Shown: one piece after another, positions 1-7,120 of the stretch
How the letters are laid out: each line of letters begins with the position of its first letter
Position numbering within the stretch: the stretch's first letter is position 1
Assembly: GCF_000787835.1 (NCBI RefSeq)
Contig: NZ_BBPP01000025.1
Location: 88,455-124,375 of the forward strand
Length of the DNA: 35,921 nt
DNA from: Streptacidiphilus melanogenes
Lineage (GTDB): Bacteria > Actinomycetota > Actinomycetes > Streptomycetales > Streptomycetaceae
Direction of reading: 5' to 3'
Translations under genes and position numbers: made by a program
Notes under the pieces: generated by a model
What the model saw: only the letters and a program-made list of their open reading frames with translations
Database searches by the model: none
What the model was told of the DNA's origin: nothing

Positions 1-352
1 GGGGGGGCGCTCCGCCGCTCCCGGCCCCGACCGGCGTGAGTGCGTCGCGGAGCACGCCGGTCGGAGCGCCGTCGAGGACGGCGTGCGAGAGCGTCCCCGT
101 GAACGTGGGGTTCTGCCAGGTGGCCAACGACCGCGAGAAGTCGGAGGCCGCGACCGCCTGCCGTGCCGACGGCACGCTCGCGCGCTGGATCGGCGGCAGC
201 GCCGCCCACCCGCGCGGCCCGGCCCCCGCGGGTGCCGAAACGGGCCCGGCCGCGGGCGAGGCCCCCGCGGGCGACGGCGGCTGGGCCGGTGCCTGCGCCG
301 CAGGCCGAGGCTGGGCTGGCGCCGTGCCCCGGAGTCGGTCGAGGATTCCCAT
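1..352 (-). CDS. eCIS-cluster hypothetical protein (partial, C-terminus beyond window)
   Basis: An open frame runs from an ATG at 352 leftward off the window edge, so about 117 residues are visible. It begins MGILDRLRG, continues with an Ala/Pro-rich stretch, and then has a segment reading WAALPPIQRA followed by SLATWQNPTFTG. It starts 22 bases after the stop of the 52-residue gene upstream and runs in the same direction as the sheath and tube genes, so it is probably in the same operon. I remember similar proteins with a PPIQR element next to Streptomyces contractile injection genes, but I know no function for them. The C-terminus is not visible, and no signal peptide or membrane segment is seen. 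Confidence 0.6.
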   Translation of the reverse strand, partial: MGILDRLRGTAPAQPRPAAQAPAQPPSPAGASPAAGPVSAPAGAGPRGWAALPPIQRASVPSARQAVAASDFSRSLATWQNPTFTGTLSHAVLDGAPTGVLRDALTPVGAGSGGAPP

Positions 353-374
353 GGTCGTACGTCTCCCGCCCCGG

Positions 375-533
375 TTACCGTTCCGCCGCGGCGCGCGTCA
401 CGAGCGTGGCGATCTGCTCGGCGTACCGGCGGCGGTCGCGGTGTTCGAGGTCCAGGATGTCCTCCAGGCTCCAGTGGAAGTGGTAGGCGATGTACGCGAT
501 CTCTTCGTGGACACGTTCGGTCGCGTACGTCAC
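375..533 (-). CDS. 52-residue eCIS protein, DUF6760-like
   Basis: This is a short gene with a GTG start at 533 and TAA at 377-375. The GTG overlaps the TGA of the upstream tail-assembly gene as GTGA, which indicates translational coupling. The protein starts MTYATERVHEEIAYIAYHF and continues with a WSLEDILDLEH motif and a basic tail with RDRRRY. That pattern matches the small DUF6760 family I know from Streptomyces tail-like clusters, where a short WxLxxILxLxHxDRRR protein sits between tube-assembly and baseplate genes. Its role is unknown; by analogy with phage tails it may be an assembly factor for the tube or tape measure. The family call rests on memory of the motif. Confidence 0.75.
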   Translation of the reverse strand: MTYATERVHEEIAYIAYHFHWSLEDILDLEHRDRRRYAEQIATLVTRAAAER

Positions 534-1024
534 GATTCCCCCAGGCGGCTCCCGCCGAGCTCCACCTCGAAGGGCTGCTCGCAGTGCGGGCAGGTCACGC
601 CGGCCCGGGTGTGGCCCTCTGCGTTGATCTGGCGGTAGAAGTCCTGCAGGAAGGCGAGGTCGGAGGCGAACATGTTCTCCACCACGCCGTCGTGGATGTG
701 CGGGACGGTGCCCAGCCGGGTGATCACCCGGGCGAGCAGCACCACCGACAGGTACGCGGGGTTCTCCTGCACGCGCACGTCGCGCAGCGGGATGAGCTCG
801 TCCCGGGCGGTCGCCAGGCGCATCACGCCCTCGCGGTGGACCGTGCCGGACTCGTCCACGTAGCCGCGCGGCAGCTCGAAGGCGAACTCCGTGCGCAACT
901 GCCGCCGCACGGGCGCGGGTTCGACCGCCTGGGCCGCCGGATCCGCGAAGGCGGAACCGGCGGACAGGGCGGCCTCGGAACCGTCGGCGATGCCGCCGGA
1001 CCTGGTGGCGGAGCCTCGGCGCAT
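530..1024 (-). CDS. eCIS/phage tail assembly protein with CPxC zinc-type motif
   Basis: A 164-residue protein. The N-terminal 40 residues are Ala/Ser-rich and probably disordered. The core (about 45-150) has LRTEFAFELPRGYVDESG and HREGVMRLATARDELIPL, then a conserved region with NPAYLSVVLLARVITRLG. Near the C-terminus a CPHC pair (TCPHCEQPFEVEL) could form half of a small zinc site. This architecture is typical of the T4-like tail assembly protein found directly after the tube gene in eCIS and contractile phage-tail clusters. It follows the tube gene closely (tube stop and this start meet at 1024) and is coupled to the small gene downstream by GTGA. It probably acts during tube assembly in the cytoplasm and may not be part of the mature particle. 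Confidence 0.75.
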   Translation of the reverse strand: MRRGSATRSGGIADGSEAALSAGSAFADPAAQAVEPAPVRRQLRTEFAFELPRGYVDESGTVHREGVMRLATARDELIPLRDVRVQENPAYLSVVLLARVITRLGTVPHIHDGVVENMFASDLAFLQDFYRQINAEGHTRAGVTCPHCEQPFEVELGGSRLGES

Positions 1025-1467
1025 TACTCCATGATCATTTCTTCGTAGGTGATGGTGACGGTCTCGGTCAGCGCGGACGCCTCACCGGCCTTGACCGTGC
1101 TCGCGGAGACCTTGCTGCACCAGGCCTGGCGCAGGTGGTACCGCTTCACCGGGTTGTTCTGGTAGTCCATGACGATGATGCTGGCGTTCTTGCGGGCGGA
1201 GCCCATGTCGCCGCGGATCGAGGCGTTGATCCAGTCGTTGAAGGCCTTGGACTGGGTCATGCCGCGCACGACCGTCGCCTCGCCCGCGCGCTTCACGCCG
1301 GGGAGCTTCTTGACGACGGGCTGGCCGTTGGCCGAGACCTGCTGGAACTCGATGACGTCCTGGTTCATGTCCAGACCGGAGACCTCCTGGAGGTACTCGA
1401 CCATGACGCCGTCGATCTGGAGGCCGAAATTGTGCGATGTGAGCGAATCGCCGGGCTGAAGGCTCAT
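1024..1467 (-). CDS. eCIS inner tube protein (T4 gp19 family)
   Basis: A 147-residue protein beginning MSLQPGDSLTSHNFGLQIDG, followed by a GVMVEYLQEVSGLDMNQDVIEF-type segment and ending VTITYEEMIME. The length, the LQIDG and QEVSGLD elements and the IVMDYQNNPVKRYHL stretch are classical for the gp19-like tube protein (Hcp-like fold) of contractile tails. Tube subunits stack as hexameric rings inside the sheath. The gene follows the sheath gene after 68 bases and overlaps the next gene at its stop. eCIS clusters often have two or three tube paralogues; only one is in this window, so others may lie to the left. Confidence 0.9.
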   Translation of the reverse strand: MSLQPGDSLTSHNFGLQIDGVMVEYLQEVSGLDMNQDVIEFQQVSANGQPVVKKLPGVKRAGEATVVRGMTQSKAFNDWINASIRGDMGSARKNASIIVMDYQNNPVKRYHLRQAWCSKVSASTVKAGEASALTETVTITYEEMIME

Positions 1468-1535
1468 GCCTGGTGTTCCTTACTTCTGCTCGTACTGGTT
1501 GTGGCTCGTGGTGCGACGATGGGGAACGCCGGGGA

Positions 1536-3143
1536 CTACTCCTCCAACTCGCCTGCGCCGCTGGAGAACTGCGCCAGCCGGAAGATCACGAACTCGGCCG
1601 GCTTCACCGGGGAGACGCCGATCTCGCAGATGACCCGGCCGAGATCCACGGACTCCGGCGGGTTGGACTCCGCGTCGCACTTCACGTAGTAGGCGTCGTC
1701 CGGCGTGGCGCCGAAGAGGGCGCCGCTGCGCCACTCGGTGACCAGGAAGGCGGAGATGTTGCGCCGGATCCGGGCCCACAGGGCCTGGTCGTTCGGCTCG
1801 AAGACCACCCACTGGGTGCCGGTGAGGATGGACTCCTCGAGGTAGTTGAAGTACCGGCGGACGTTCAGGTAGCGCCATGCCGGGTCCGAGGAGAGCGTGC
1901 GCGCGCCCCAGATGCGGATGCCGCGGCCGGGGAAGGCCCGGATGCAGTTGATGCCCAGCGGGTTGAGCAGGTCCTGCTCGCCGCGGGTGATCTGCATCTC
2001 CAGATCCACGGCGCCGCGGACGACCTCGTTGGCGGGGGCCTTGTGGACGCCGCGCTCGGAGTCGTTGCGGGCCCAGATGCCGGCCACGTGGCCGCTCGGC
2101 GGCACCATCCGGGTCTGCGAGGAGGCCGGGTCGAAGACCTTGATCCAGGGGTAGTACAGCGCGGCGTACTTGGAGTCGTAGCCGGCGGTCTCCTGGCGCC
2201 AGACCTGGATCTGACGCGCATTCAGGCTGGGCGGCGGGTCGATGATCGCCAGGCGGTCGCCCATCAGCTCGCAGTGGGCGATCAGCGCGAGCTGGACGGC
2301 CTTGACCGACTCCAGGTCGATCGCACCGCGCTGATAGGCGGCCATCAGGTCGGGGACGGCGACCATGGAGACCTCGTCCACGGCCTCCAGGCCGCCGAAG
2401 CCGGTGCGGTCGGCCGAGTCGCCGACGTACTCGCGGACGCCGACCTGCTCACCGTCGCTCACCGGAGCCGGGACGCCGGCCGGGGCCGCAGCCGGGGAGG
2501 CGGACGGCGCGGGCAGCGCGACCGTCTGGTTCTCCGGGCGGACCAGCTGCGCGGCAGGCGCGGCCTCCGACACGGTGATCAGCTTGGAGCGCTCCTTGAC
2601 CTGCGTGACGACGTAGGTGCGGCTGCCCTTCTTCGCCGACACGTCGAAGGTCTCGACCGGCTTCTCGCCGTCCCTGACGACCAGGCGGAAGCGGTCGGCC
2701 GGGCCCTCGCCCTCGGGGTCGGCGACCTCGACGCTGATGGCGCCGCTCTCGCCCGCGGCGACGGCGGAGACCTTGAAGGAGCCCAGCTCCTTGGCCTCGC
2801 CCGGCAGCAGTGCGGCCCGCGCGGCACCGCCGGCCAGCACGGTCGGGGCGTGCGCGACCGAGCCGGAGACACCGCCTGCGACACCGCCGACGCGGACCAC
2901 GTAGGCGGCGCTGCCGCCGTTGTTGAAGAAGCCGTAGACCGAGTGGGCGAGGTAGTAGCCGTCGGTGAACTCACCGAACTCGGCGACGTACTGCGACCAG
3001 TTGGTCACCAGCGTCGGCTCGTTGAGCGGGCCGGTCGGCGCGAGGCCGACGAACGCGGCCACCGAGGTACCCACTCCCTCGATGGGCCGCGAGCCGCTGG
3101 CGACCTCCTCCACGTAGACACCCGGCGACAGGTACGACGGCAT
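1536..3143 (-). CDS. eCIS contractile tail sheath protein
   Basis: A 535-residue protein beginning MPSYLSPGVYVEEVASGSRP, the hallmark start of phage-tail sheath proteins. I chose the ATG at 3143 because GAGGAG lies about nine bases upstream; the frame stays open further but has no sheath-like sequence there. The N-terminal part (1-110) and the C-terminal part (about 330-535, with VWRQETAGYDSKYAALYYPW and GINCIRAFPGRGIRIWGAR) are conserved sheath core. Between them (roughly 130-300) is a variable insertion with an Ala/Pro-rich stretch, probably the surface-exposed domain. The C-terminus contains PVKPAEFVIFRL, which in the family forms the interlocking arm. Sheath contraction drives the inner tube through a target layer. 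Tube genes follow on the same strand. Confidence 0.92.
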   Translation of the reverse strand: MPSYLSPGVYVEEVASGSRPIEGVGTSVAAFVGLAPTGPLNEPTLVTNWSQYVAEFGEFTDGYYLAHSVYGFFNNGGSAAYVVRVGGVAGGVSGSVAHAPTVLAGGAARAALLPGEAKELGSFKVSAVAAGESGAISVEVADPEGEGPADRFRLVVRDGEKPVETFDVSAKKGSRTYVVTQVKERSKLITVSEAAPAAQLVRPENQTVALPAPSASPAAAPAGVPAPVSDGEQVGVREYVGDSADRTGFGGLEAVDEVSMVAVPDLMAAYQRGAIDLESVKAVQLALIAHCELMGDRLAIIDPPPSLNARQIQVWRQETAGYDSKYAALYYPWIKVFDPASSQTRMVPPSGHVAGIWARNDSERGVHKAPANEVVRGAVDLEMQITRGEQDLLNPLGINCIRAFPGRGIRIWGARTLSSDPAWRYLNVRRYFNYLEESILTGTQWVVFEPNDQALWARIRRNISAFLVTEWRSGALFGATPDDAYYVKCDAESNPPESVDLGRVICEIGVSPVKPAEFVIFRLAQFSSGAGELEE

Positions 3144-3343
3144 GCTGAGCGCTCCTCGCAGTACAAGACAGGACCACGCCAACAATCCCTGTTCGTACGC
3201 GTTCCGGAAACGTCCCCGAGTGCCTGCCCCGGGGCACCGCCGATGCCCCGGTCGGTGCACCAACGGGCATCGGCCTGCGGCGCGGTCCTCATCACTGTCG
3301 CCGGCGTCCCGTCAGCACACGGCTGCGTCGGCACACGGCTGCG
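3144..3343. other. Intergenic region upstream of sheath; 16-bp tandem duplication
   Basis: These 200 bases separate the DUF4157 gene from the sheath gene, both leftward, so a sheath promoter may lie here, though I see no convincing -35/-10 pair. A 16-base unit, GCACACGGCTGCGTCG, occurs at 3315-3330 and is repeated at 3331-3345 (15 of its bases). The second copy runs into the stop codon of the DUF4157 gene at 3344. A TTCCGGAA palindrome lies near 3200. Confidence 0.5.
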
Positions 3344-5473
3344 TCAGGACACGGCGGCGCCCGCGTGCAACTCCTCGCCGGACTGCCGGAAGACCCTGGC
3401 CATGCTGAGGTCGACGCTGTTCGGCAGCATCGCCTGGGGCCGCAGCAGGTCCTTGAGGAGGAAGCGCAGCAGCTCGTCACCGGAAAGGCTCTTCAGCCGG
3501 GCGGCGAGGTGCTGGTTGACCTCCTCGATGCGCTGGATCTCCATGATCGCCCGCTCCACCAGGCCCGGCACGATGTCGGCGCCCATGAGCGTGTTGGAGC
3601 GCATCCGATCGCTGTGGACCCTCTCCGGCCCTCCGGGAGCGCCGCCGTAGGTCATGGTGCTGTGCCGGTCCGACGCCGCCGCGGACATCGCGTAGGGAAT
3701 CTGGCCCCTGCGCTCGGCGTTCGGCTCGTTGCCCATCGCTTCCACCAGCCTGTCGTCGTCCATCCGGGCGGCACCCGTCCCCCTGTCGAACCGCCGCACC
3801 GGGAGGGAGAACTCGGGCGAGAAGTTCTCCTCACGGGTGGCCAGCACGCTCTGCGTCCGCCCGGGGTCCTGAGGGTTCGCGCGCACGGTGGGGTACTCCC
3901 GCTGGGCGAAGTCGCTCAGCATCAGCCAGCCCTGGGACATCAGCGGGGACCGGGCCAGCGGCATCTCGACCCGGGTCGGCTCCTCGCCGCCGAACCGCGT
4001 CTCGCGGAACGGGCTGTTCGGCAGCTCCAGGTAGAAGAAGACGAACCCTTCGTTCGCCAGGACGTGTGCGTCGAAGGCCTGCGTGTTGTTCTCCGCCTCC
4101 GGGTTCGCCTTGAGCAGTTCGGTCATCGACTTCACGTGTCCCTGTCCCAGCATCGCCTCGGCCCGGGACCTGGGCGTGTAGTGGCACAGCATGCTGTGCT
4201 GGAGCGCTGCCGTCAGCCTGCTCCCGACACCGGCGACCCAGGCCTGTTCGCCGCGCCCGGCGATCTCCCTGGCCATCCCGGCCCGGTTCATCTCGGACAG
4301 TTCGCGGAAGTAGCTCGGGCCCTCCATGTGGAACGCGGCCGCACTGTCGGCCCACTCCTCGCGGCCCCACAGCATGCCGTGGTCGGTCATGGCCTTGAAC
4401 GGCGCCCTGGCGTCCTCCGGGAGGCTGTCGTCGCGCTCGATCTGGCCCCTGACCACGTCGAGTTCGCCCTTCACGGCGGCGCGGGCCGCCTTGAGGAACG
4501 CCCCGGCGGGGCCTTCCTCGTTCTGCGAGGCGATGTCGAGCTGGATCGTCGACAGCGTCATCAGGCAGTGCATGGGGTCGCGGTTGGTGTCGCGGTCGTA
4601 GTCGGCCATCGACGCCCGGATGCGCGCCACGTGGGCGTCGTCCGGCGGCGGCTGCGTCTTGTTCAGTGCCGACAGCCGTCCCAGCAGCCCGCCGGCGCGC
4701 GGCGTCCCGGCCGCCGGCAGGGAGGAGCTGATGGCCTCGTGGCCCTTGCGCTGGACGGCGACCGGACCACCGGAGACCGCCGTCGTGCCGGTGTCGCCCT
4801 CCGGCTCTGCGGTGGCGCGCTGGACGGGCGGCTGGGTGGCCATGACCCGCGTCGCGTTGGCCTCGGCCTCGCGCTCGAAGCGGTCGCCCGGGTCGCTGAC
4901 GCGCAGCCCGTCGCCGGTGTCCGTCCCCGCGACCGGCCCGCGCCGCTGCTGGATCACGTGGGTCAGCTCGTGGGCGAGGGTGTGCTTGTCGCTCCCGCCG
5001 TCCGTGAGGACCACGTGGTTGCCCGAGGTGTAGGCGTGGGCGCCGACCTCGGCGGCGGACCGCTGCGCCAGGGCGTCCGTGTGGATCCGCACGTCGGAGA
5101 AGTCGGCGCCGAGCCGGTCCTCCATCTCCTGGCGCAGGGTGTCCTGGAGGGGCTGCCCGGGCGAGCGGAGCACCTGGTGGGCCGTCGCGCGCTGGACCGG
5201 TCGGTCCTCGTGGGCGTGGGCGTCGTCGTGCGCGTGGTCGTGGCCCTGGTGGCCATGCTCCTGGCCCTGGGCCTGGTCCTCGGCCGACCGCTGGACGGAG
5301 GTGAGCATGCGGGTCACCGCCGCGTTGCCCGCCGCGCGCTGGAGGGCGAGCAGTTCGGCCGCCCCTGCGGGGGCCGCCGAGGGCTGTGGCTGCCGTTCAC
5401 GCGCCCGGAGGGAGCGGGCGGAGTCGTCCCTCCGCGGGTCGGCTGCTGCCTTGTCGTGGGCGGGGACGCGCAT
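3344..5473 (-). CDS. DUF4157 protein, candidate eCIS cargo/toxin with ART-like C-terminal region
   Basis: A 709-residue protein. The ATG at 5473 is chosen because GGAGG lies eight bases upstream. Residues 41-56 hold LLALQRAAGNAAVTRM, common at the start of DUF4157 proteins. Residues 72-89 are His-rich. The DUF4157 domain is at about 101-178 (LRSPGQPL, FSDVRIHTD, then HELTH at 168-172 followed by VIQQ), a zincin-like signature. DUF4157 is known as a marker of eCIS-associated toxins and cargo. Several VQR repeats occur at about 61, 93, 218 and 240. The C-terminal half is not an obvious known domain, but LCHYTPRSRAEAMLGQGHV (HYT at 431-433) followed by FVFFYLELP (477-485) and TRVEMPL resembles the strand pattern of ADP-ribosyltransferases. 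That is a weak inference from a few motifs. The protein lies inside the eCIS cluster and has no signal peptide, consistent with loading into the particle. Confidence 0.8.
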   Translation of the reverse strand: MRVPAHDKAAADPRRDDSARSLRARERQPQPSAAPAGAAELLALQRAAGNAAVTRMLTSVQRSAEDQAQGQEHGHQGHDHAHDDAHAHEDRPVQRATAHQVLRSPGQPLQDTLRQEMEDRLGADFSDVRIHTDALAQRSAAEVGAHAYTSGNHVVLTDGGSDKHTLAHELTHVIQQRRGPVAGTDTGDGLRVSDPGDRFEREAEANATRVMATQPPVQRATAEPEGDTGTTAVSGGPVAVQRKGHEAISSSLPAAGTPRAGGLLGRLSALNKTQPPPDDAHVARIRASMADYDRDTNRDPMHCLMTLSTIQLDIASQNEEGPAGAFLKAARAAVKGELDVVRGQIERDDSLPEDARAPFKAMTDHGMLWGREEWADSAAAFHMEGPSYFRELSEMNRAGMAREIAGRGEQAWVAGVGSRLTAALQHSMLCHYTPRSRAEAMLGQGHVKSMTELLKANPEAENNTQAFDAHVLANEGFVFFYLELPNSPFRETRFGGEEPTRVEMPLARSPLMSQGWLMLSDFAQREYPTVRANPQDPGRTQSVLATREENFSPEFSLPVRRFDRGTGAARMDDDRLVEAMGNEPNAERRGQIPYAMSAAASDRHSTMTYGGAPGGPERVHSDRMRSNTLMGADIVPGLVERAIMEIQRIEEVNQHLAARLKSLSGDELLRFLLKDLLRPQAMLPNSVDLSMARVFRQSGEELHAGAAVS

Positions 5474-5650
5474 GAAACCTGCCTCCGGCGGGGGTGTGGG
5501 TCTGGCACCTGAATACCCGCGAACACGTGCGTGGTACAGGTCCGTTCGGGCAGTTGTGCGGGAAGGAACGGCTGCCCCCGCCTCCGAGCCGGTGACCAAC
5601 CGGGCAGCACGGCAGGTCCTTTGGGACGCGGACGGTGCCCCGGAGCCTCC

Positions 5651-5679
5651 TGACCCGCGCCTCGCGCTCCCGGTAGCTT
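5651..5679 (+). promoter_or_regulatory. Putative promoter giving a leaderless transcript of the lectin membrane gene
   Basis: TGACCC at 5651-5656, a 17-base spacer and TAGCTT at 5674-5679 form a plausible Streptomyces-type promoter. The -10 box ends six bases before the GTG at 5686, so transcription would begin at or next to the start codon. This fits the absence of a convincing ribosome binding site. Confidence 0.5.
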
Positions 5680-5685
5680 CCCAAG

Positions 5686-7077
5686 GTGAGCCTATGGACT
5701 TCCCTGGAGCCCGCGTCCACGACGGTCGACGCGGGCAACACCGCCACCGTACGCCTGCGGATCCGCAACACCGGCGACATCGTCGACGAGTACCGCTTCA
5801 CCGTCGTCGGCGACCTCGCCCCGTACATCACCGTCGAACCACCCACCCTCCGGCTCTACCCGGGCACCACGGGGACGGTCGAGCTCACGGTCGCACCGCC
5901 GCGCACCCCCGACGCCGCCGCCGGGCCGCACCCCTTCGCCGTCCAGGTCACCCCGACCGAGCACCCCGAGGCGACCACCGTCCCCGAGGGCAACATCACG
6001 GTGACGCCGTTCATGGAGGTGCGGGCCGAACTCGTTCCGCACACCGTCAAGGGGCGCTTCCGGGGACGGCCCAAGCTGGCCATCGACAACCTCGGCAACA
6101 CCACCCTCACCGCCTCCGTGGCCGGCGACGACAACGGCGACCAGCTCGGCTACGAGGTGGTGCCGGCCAACGTCCAGATCGAGCCGGGCCGTGCGGCCTT
6201 CGTCAACGCCACGTTGAAGCCGCGTCAGATCATCTGGATCGGCCACAAGCAGAACCGCCCGTACCGGCTCTCGGTGCGCCGCTCGGGTGTCAACCCGCTG
6301 AACGTGGACGGCACCTACGTCCAGCGCGGCTTCCTGCCCCGCTGGCTGTTCACCGTGCTCAGCCTCTGCCTGGGGCTCGCCATCGCCTTCGTCGCGCTCT
6401 GGATGACCAACCCGCCCGCCTTCAGCAGCCAGGCCACGCCGCTGGCCGCGCAGGTCACCCCGAGCCAGCTCCCCACCCCGAGTCTTGCCCCCGCTCCCGC
6501 GCCGTCGCAGCCCGCCGCCACCCCCCAGGGCGGCGGCGCGCCCTCCACACCGGTGCAGGTCGCGCCGACCGGAGGAGGCGGCGGCAACGGCGGTGGGAGC
6601 GGTGGCAACGGCGGTGGTGGCGGTGCCCCGCACACGGCGCCCGCAGGCGGCGGCTCGGGTGTCGAGCTGGTCGGCCGGGGCTCCAGCCGGTGCATCACCG
6701 TGACCGACGGCGCGGCGGCCGGCGGCAAGGACGGCAAGCCGCTGGAACTGTGGGACTGCAGCGGAGCCGTCTGGCAGAAGTGGACCTTCGTCATGGACGG
6801 CTTGTCGGACAACCGCGGCACGATCCAGTCGCTGGGCCTGTGCATGGACGTCGCCAACGCCAACACGGCCGACGGCACCACCGTGCAACTGGCCAACTGC
6901 AACGGCGGCCCGGCCCAGGTGTGGACGCTGAACACCGCGCAGGGCGGCGACCTGGTGAACCCCCTCTCCAACAAGTGCGTGGACGCGGCCTACCAGGGGA
7001 CCGGCAACGGGACCAGGCTGCAGATATGGGACTGCAACGGCCAGTCCAACCAGAAGTGGGTCCAGGACAAGCCCTGA
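5686..7077 (+). CDS. Bitopic membrane protein with C-terminal ricin-type lectin domain (CisA-like candidate)
   Basis: A 463-residue protein read from GTG at 5686, probably leaderless. Residues 1-215 form beta-rich domains beginning SLWTSLEPASTTVDAG with RNTGDIVDEYRF, similar to immunoglobulin-like or COG1470-type modules. One membrane segment spans about 219-240 (WLFTVLSLCLGLAIAFVALWM). Residues 245-325 are a Pro- then Gly-rich linker. Residues 326-463 are a ricin B-type beta-trefoil: three blocks ending QKW, QVW and QKW with LWDC, LANC and IWDC. The N-terminus should face the cytoplasm and the lectin should lie outside. It is transcribed away from the eCIS genes but sits among them. This layout resembles CisA, the membrane protein reported to dock or trigger the cytoplasmic contractile injection system of Streptomyces coelicolor. 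That link is from memory and topology, not alignment. Confidence 0.8.
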   Translation: MSLWTSLEPASTTVDAGNTATVRLRIRNTGDIVDEYRFTVVGDLAPYITVEPPTLRLYPGTTGTVELTVAPPRTPDAAAGPHPFAVQVTPTEHPEATTVPEGNITVTPFMEVRAELVPHTVKGRFRGRPKLAIDNLGNTTLTASVAGDDNGDQLGYEVVPANVQIEPGRAAFVNATLKPRQIIWIGHKQNRPYRLSVRRSGVNPLNVDGTYVQRGFLPRWLFTVLSLCLGLAIAFVALWMTNPPAFSSQATPLAAQVTPSQLPTPSLAPAPAPSQPAATPQGGGAPSTPVQVAPTGGGGGNGGGSGGNGGGGGAPHTAPAGGGSGVELVGRGSSRCITVTDGAAAGGKDGKPLELWDCSGAVWQKWTFVMDGLSDNRGTIQSLGLCMDVANANTADGTTVQLANCNGGPAQVWTLNTAQGGDLVNPLSNKCVDAAYQGTGNGTRLQIWDCNGQSNQKWVQDKP

Positions 7078-7120
7078 GCACCTGCGGTTGACGCCTGGTG
7101 ACGGCACGTGCGTGCGTCCG

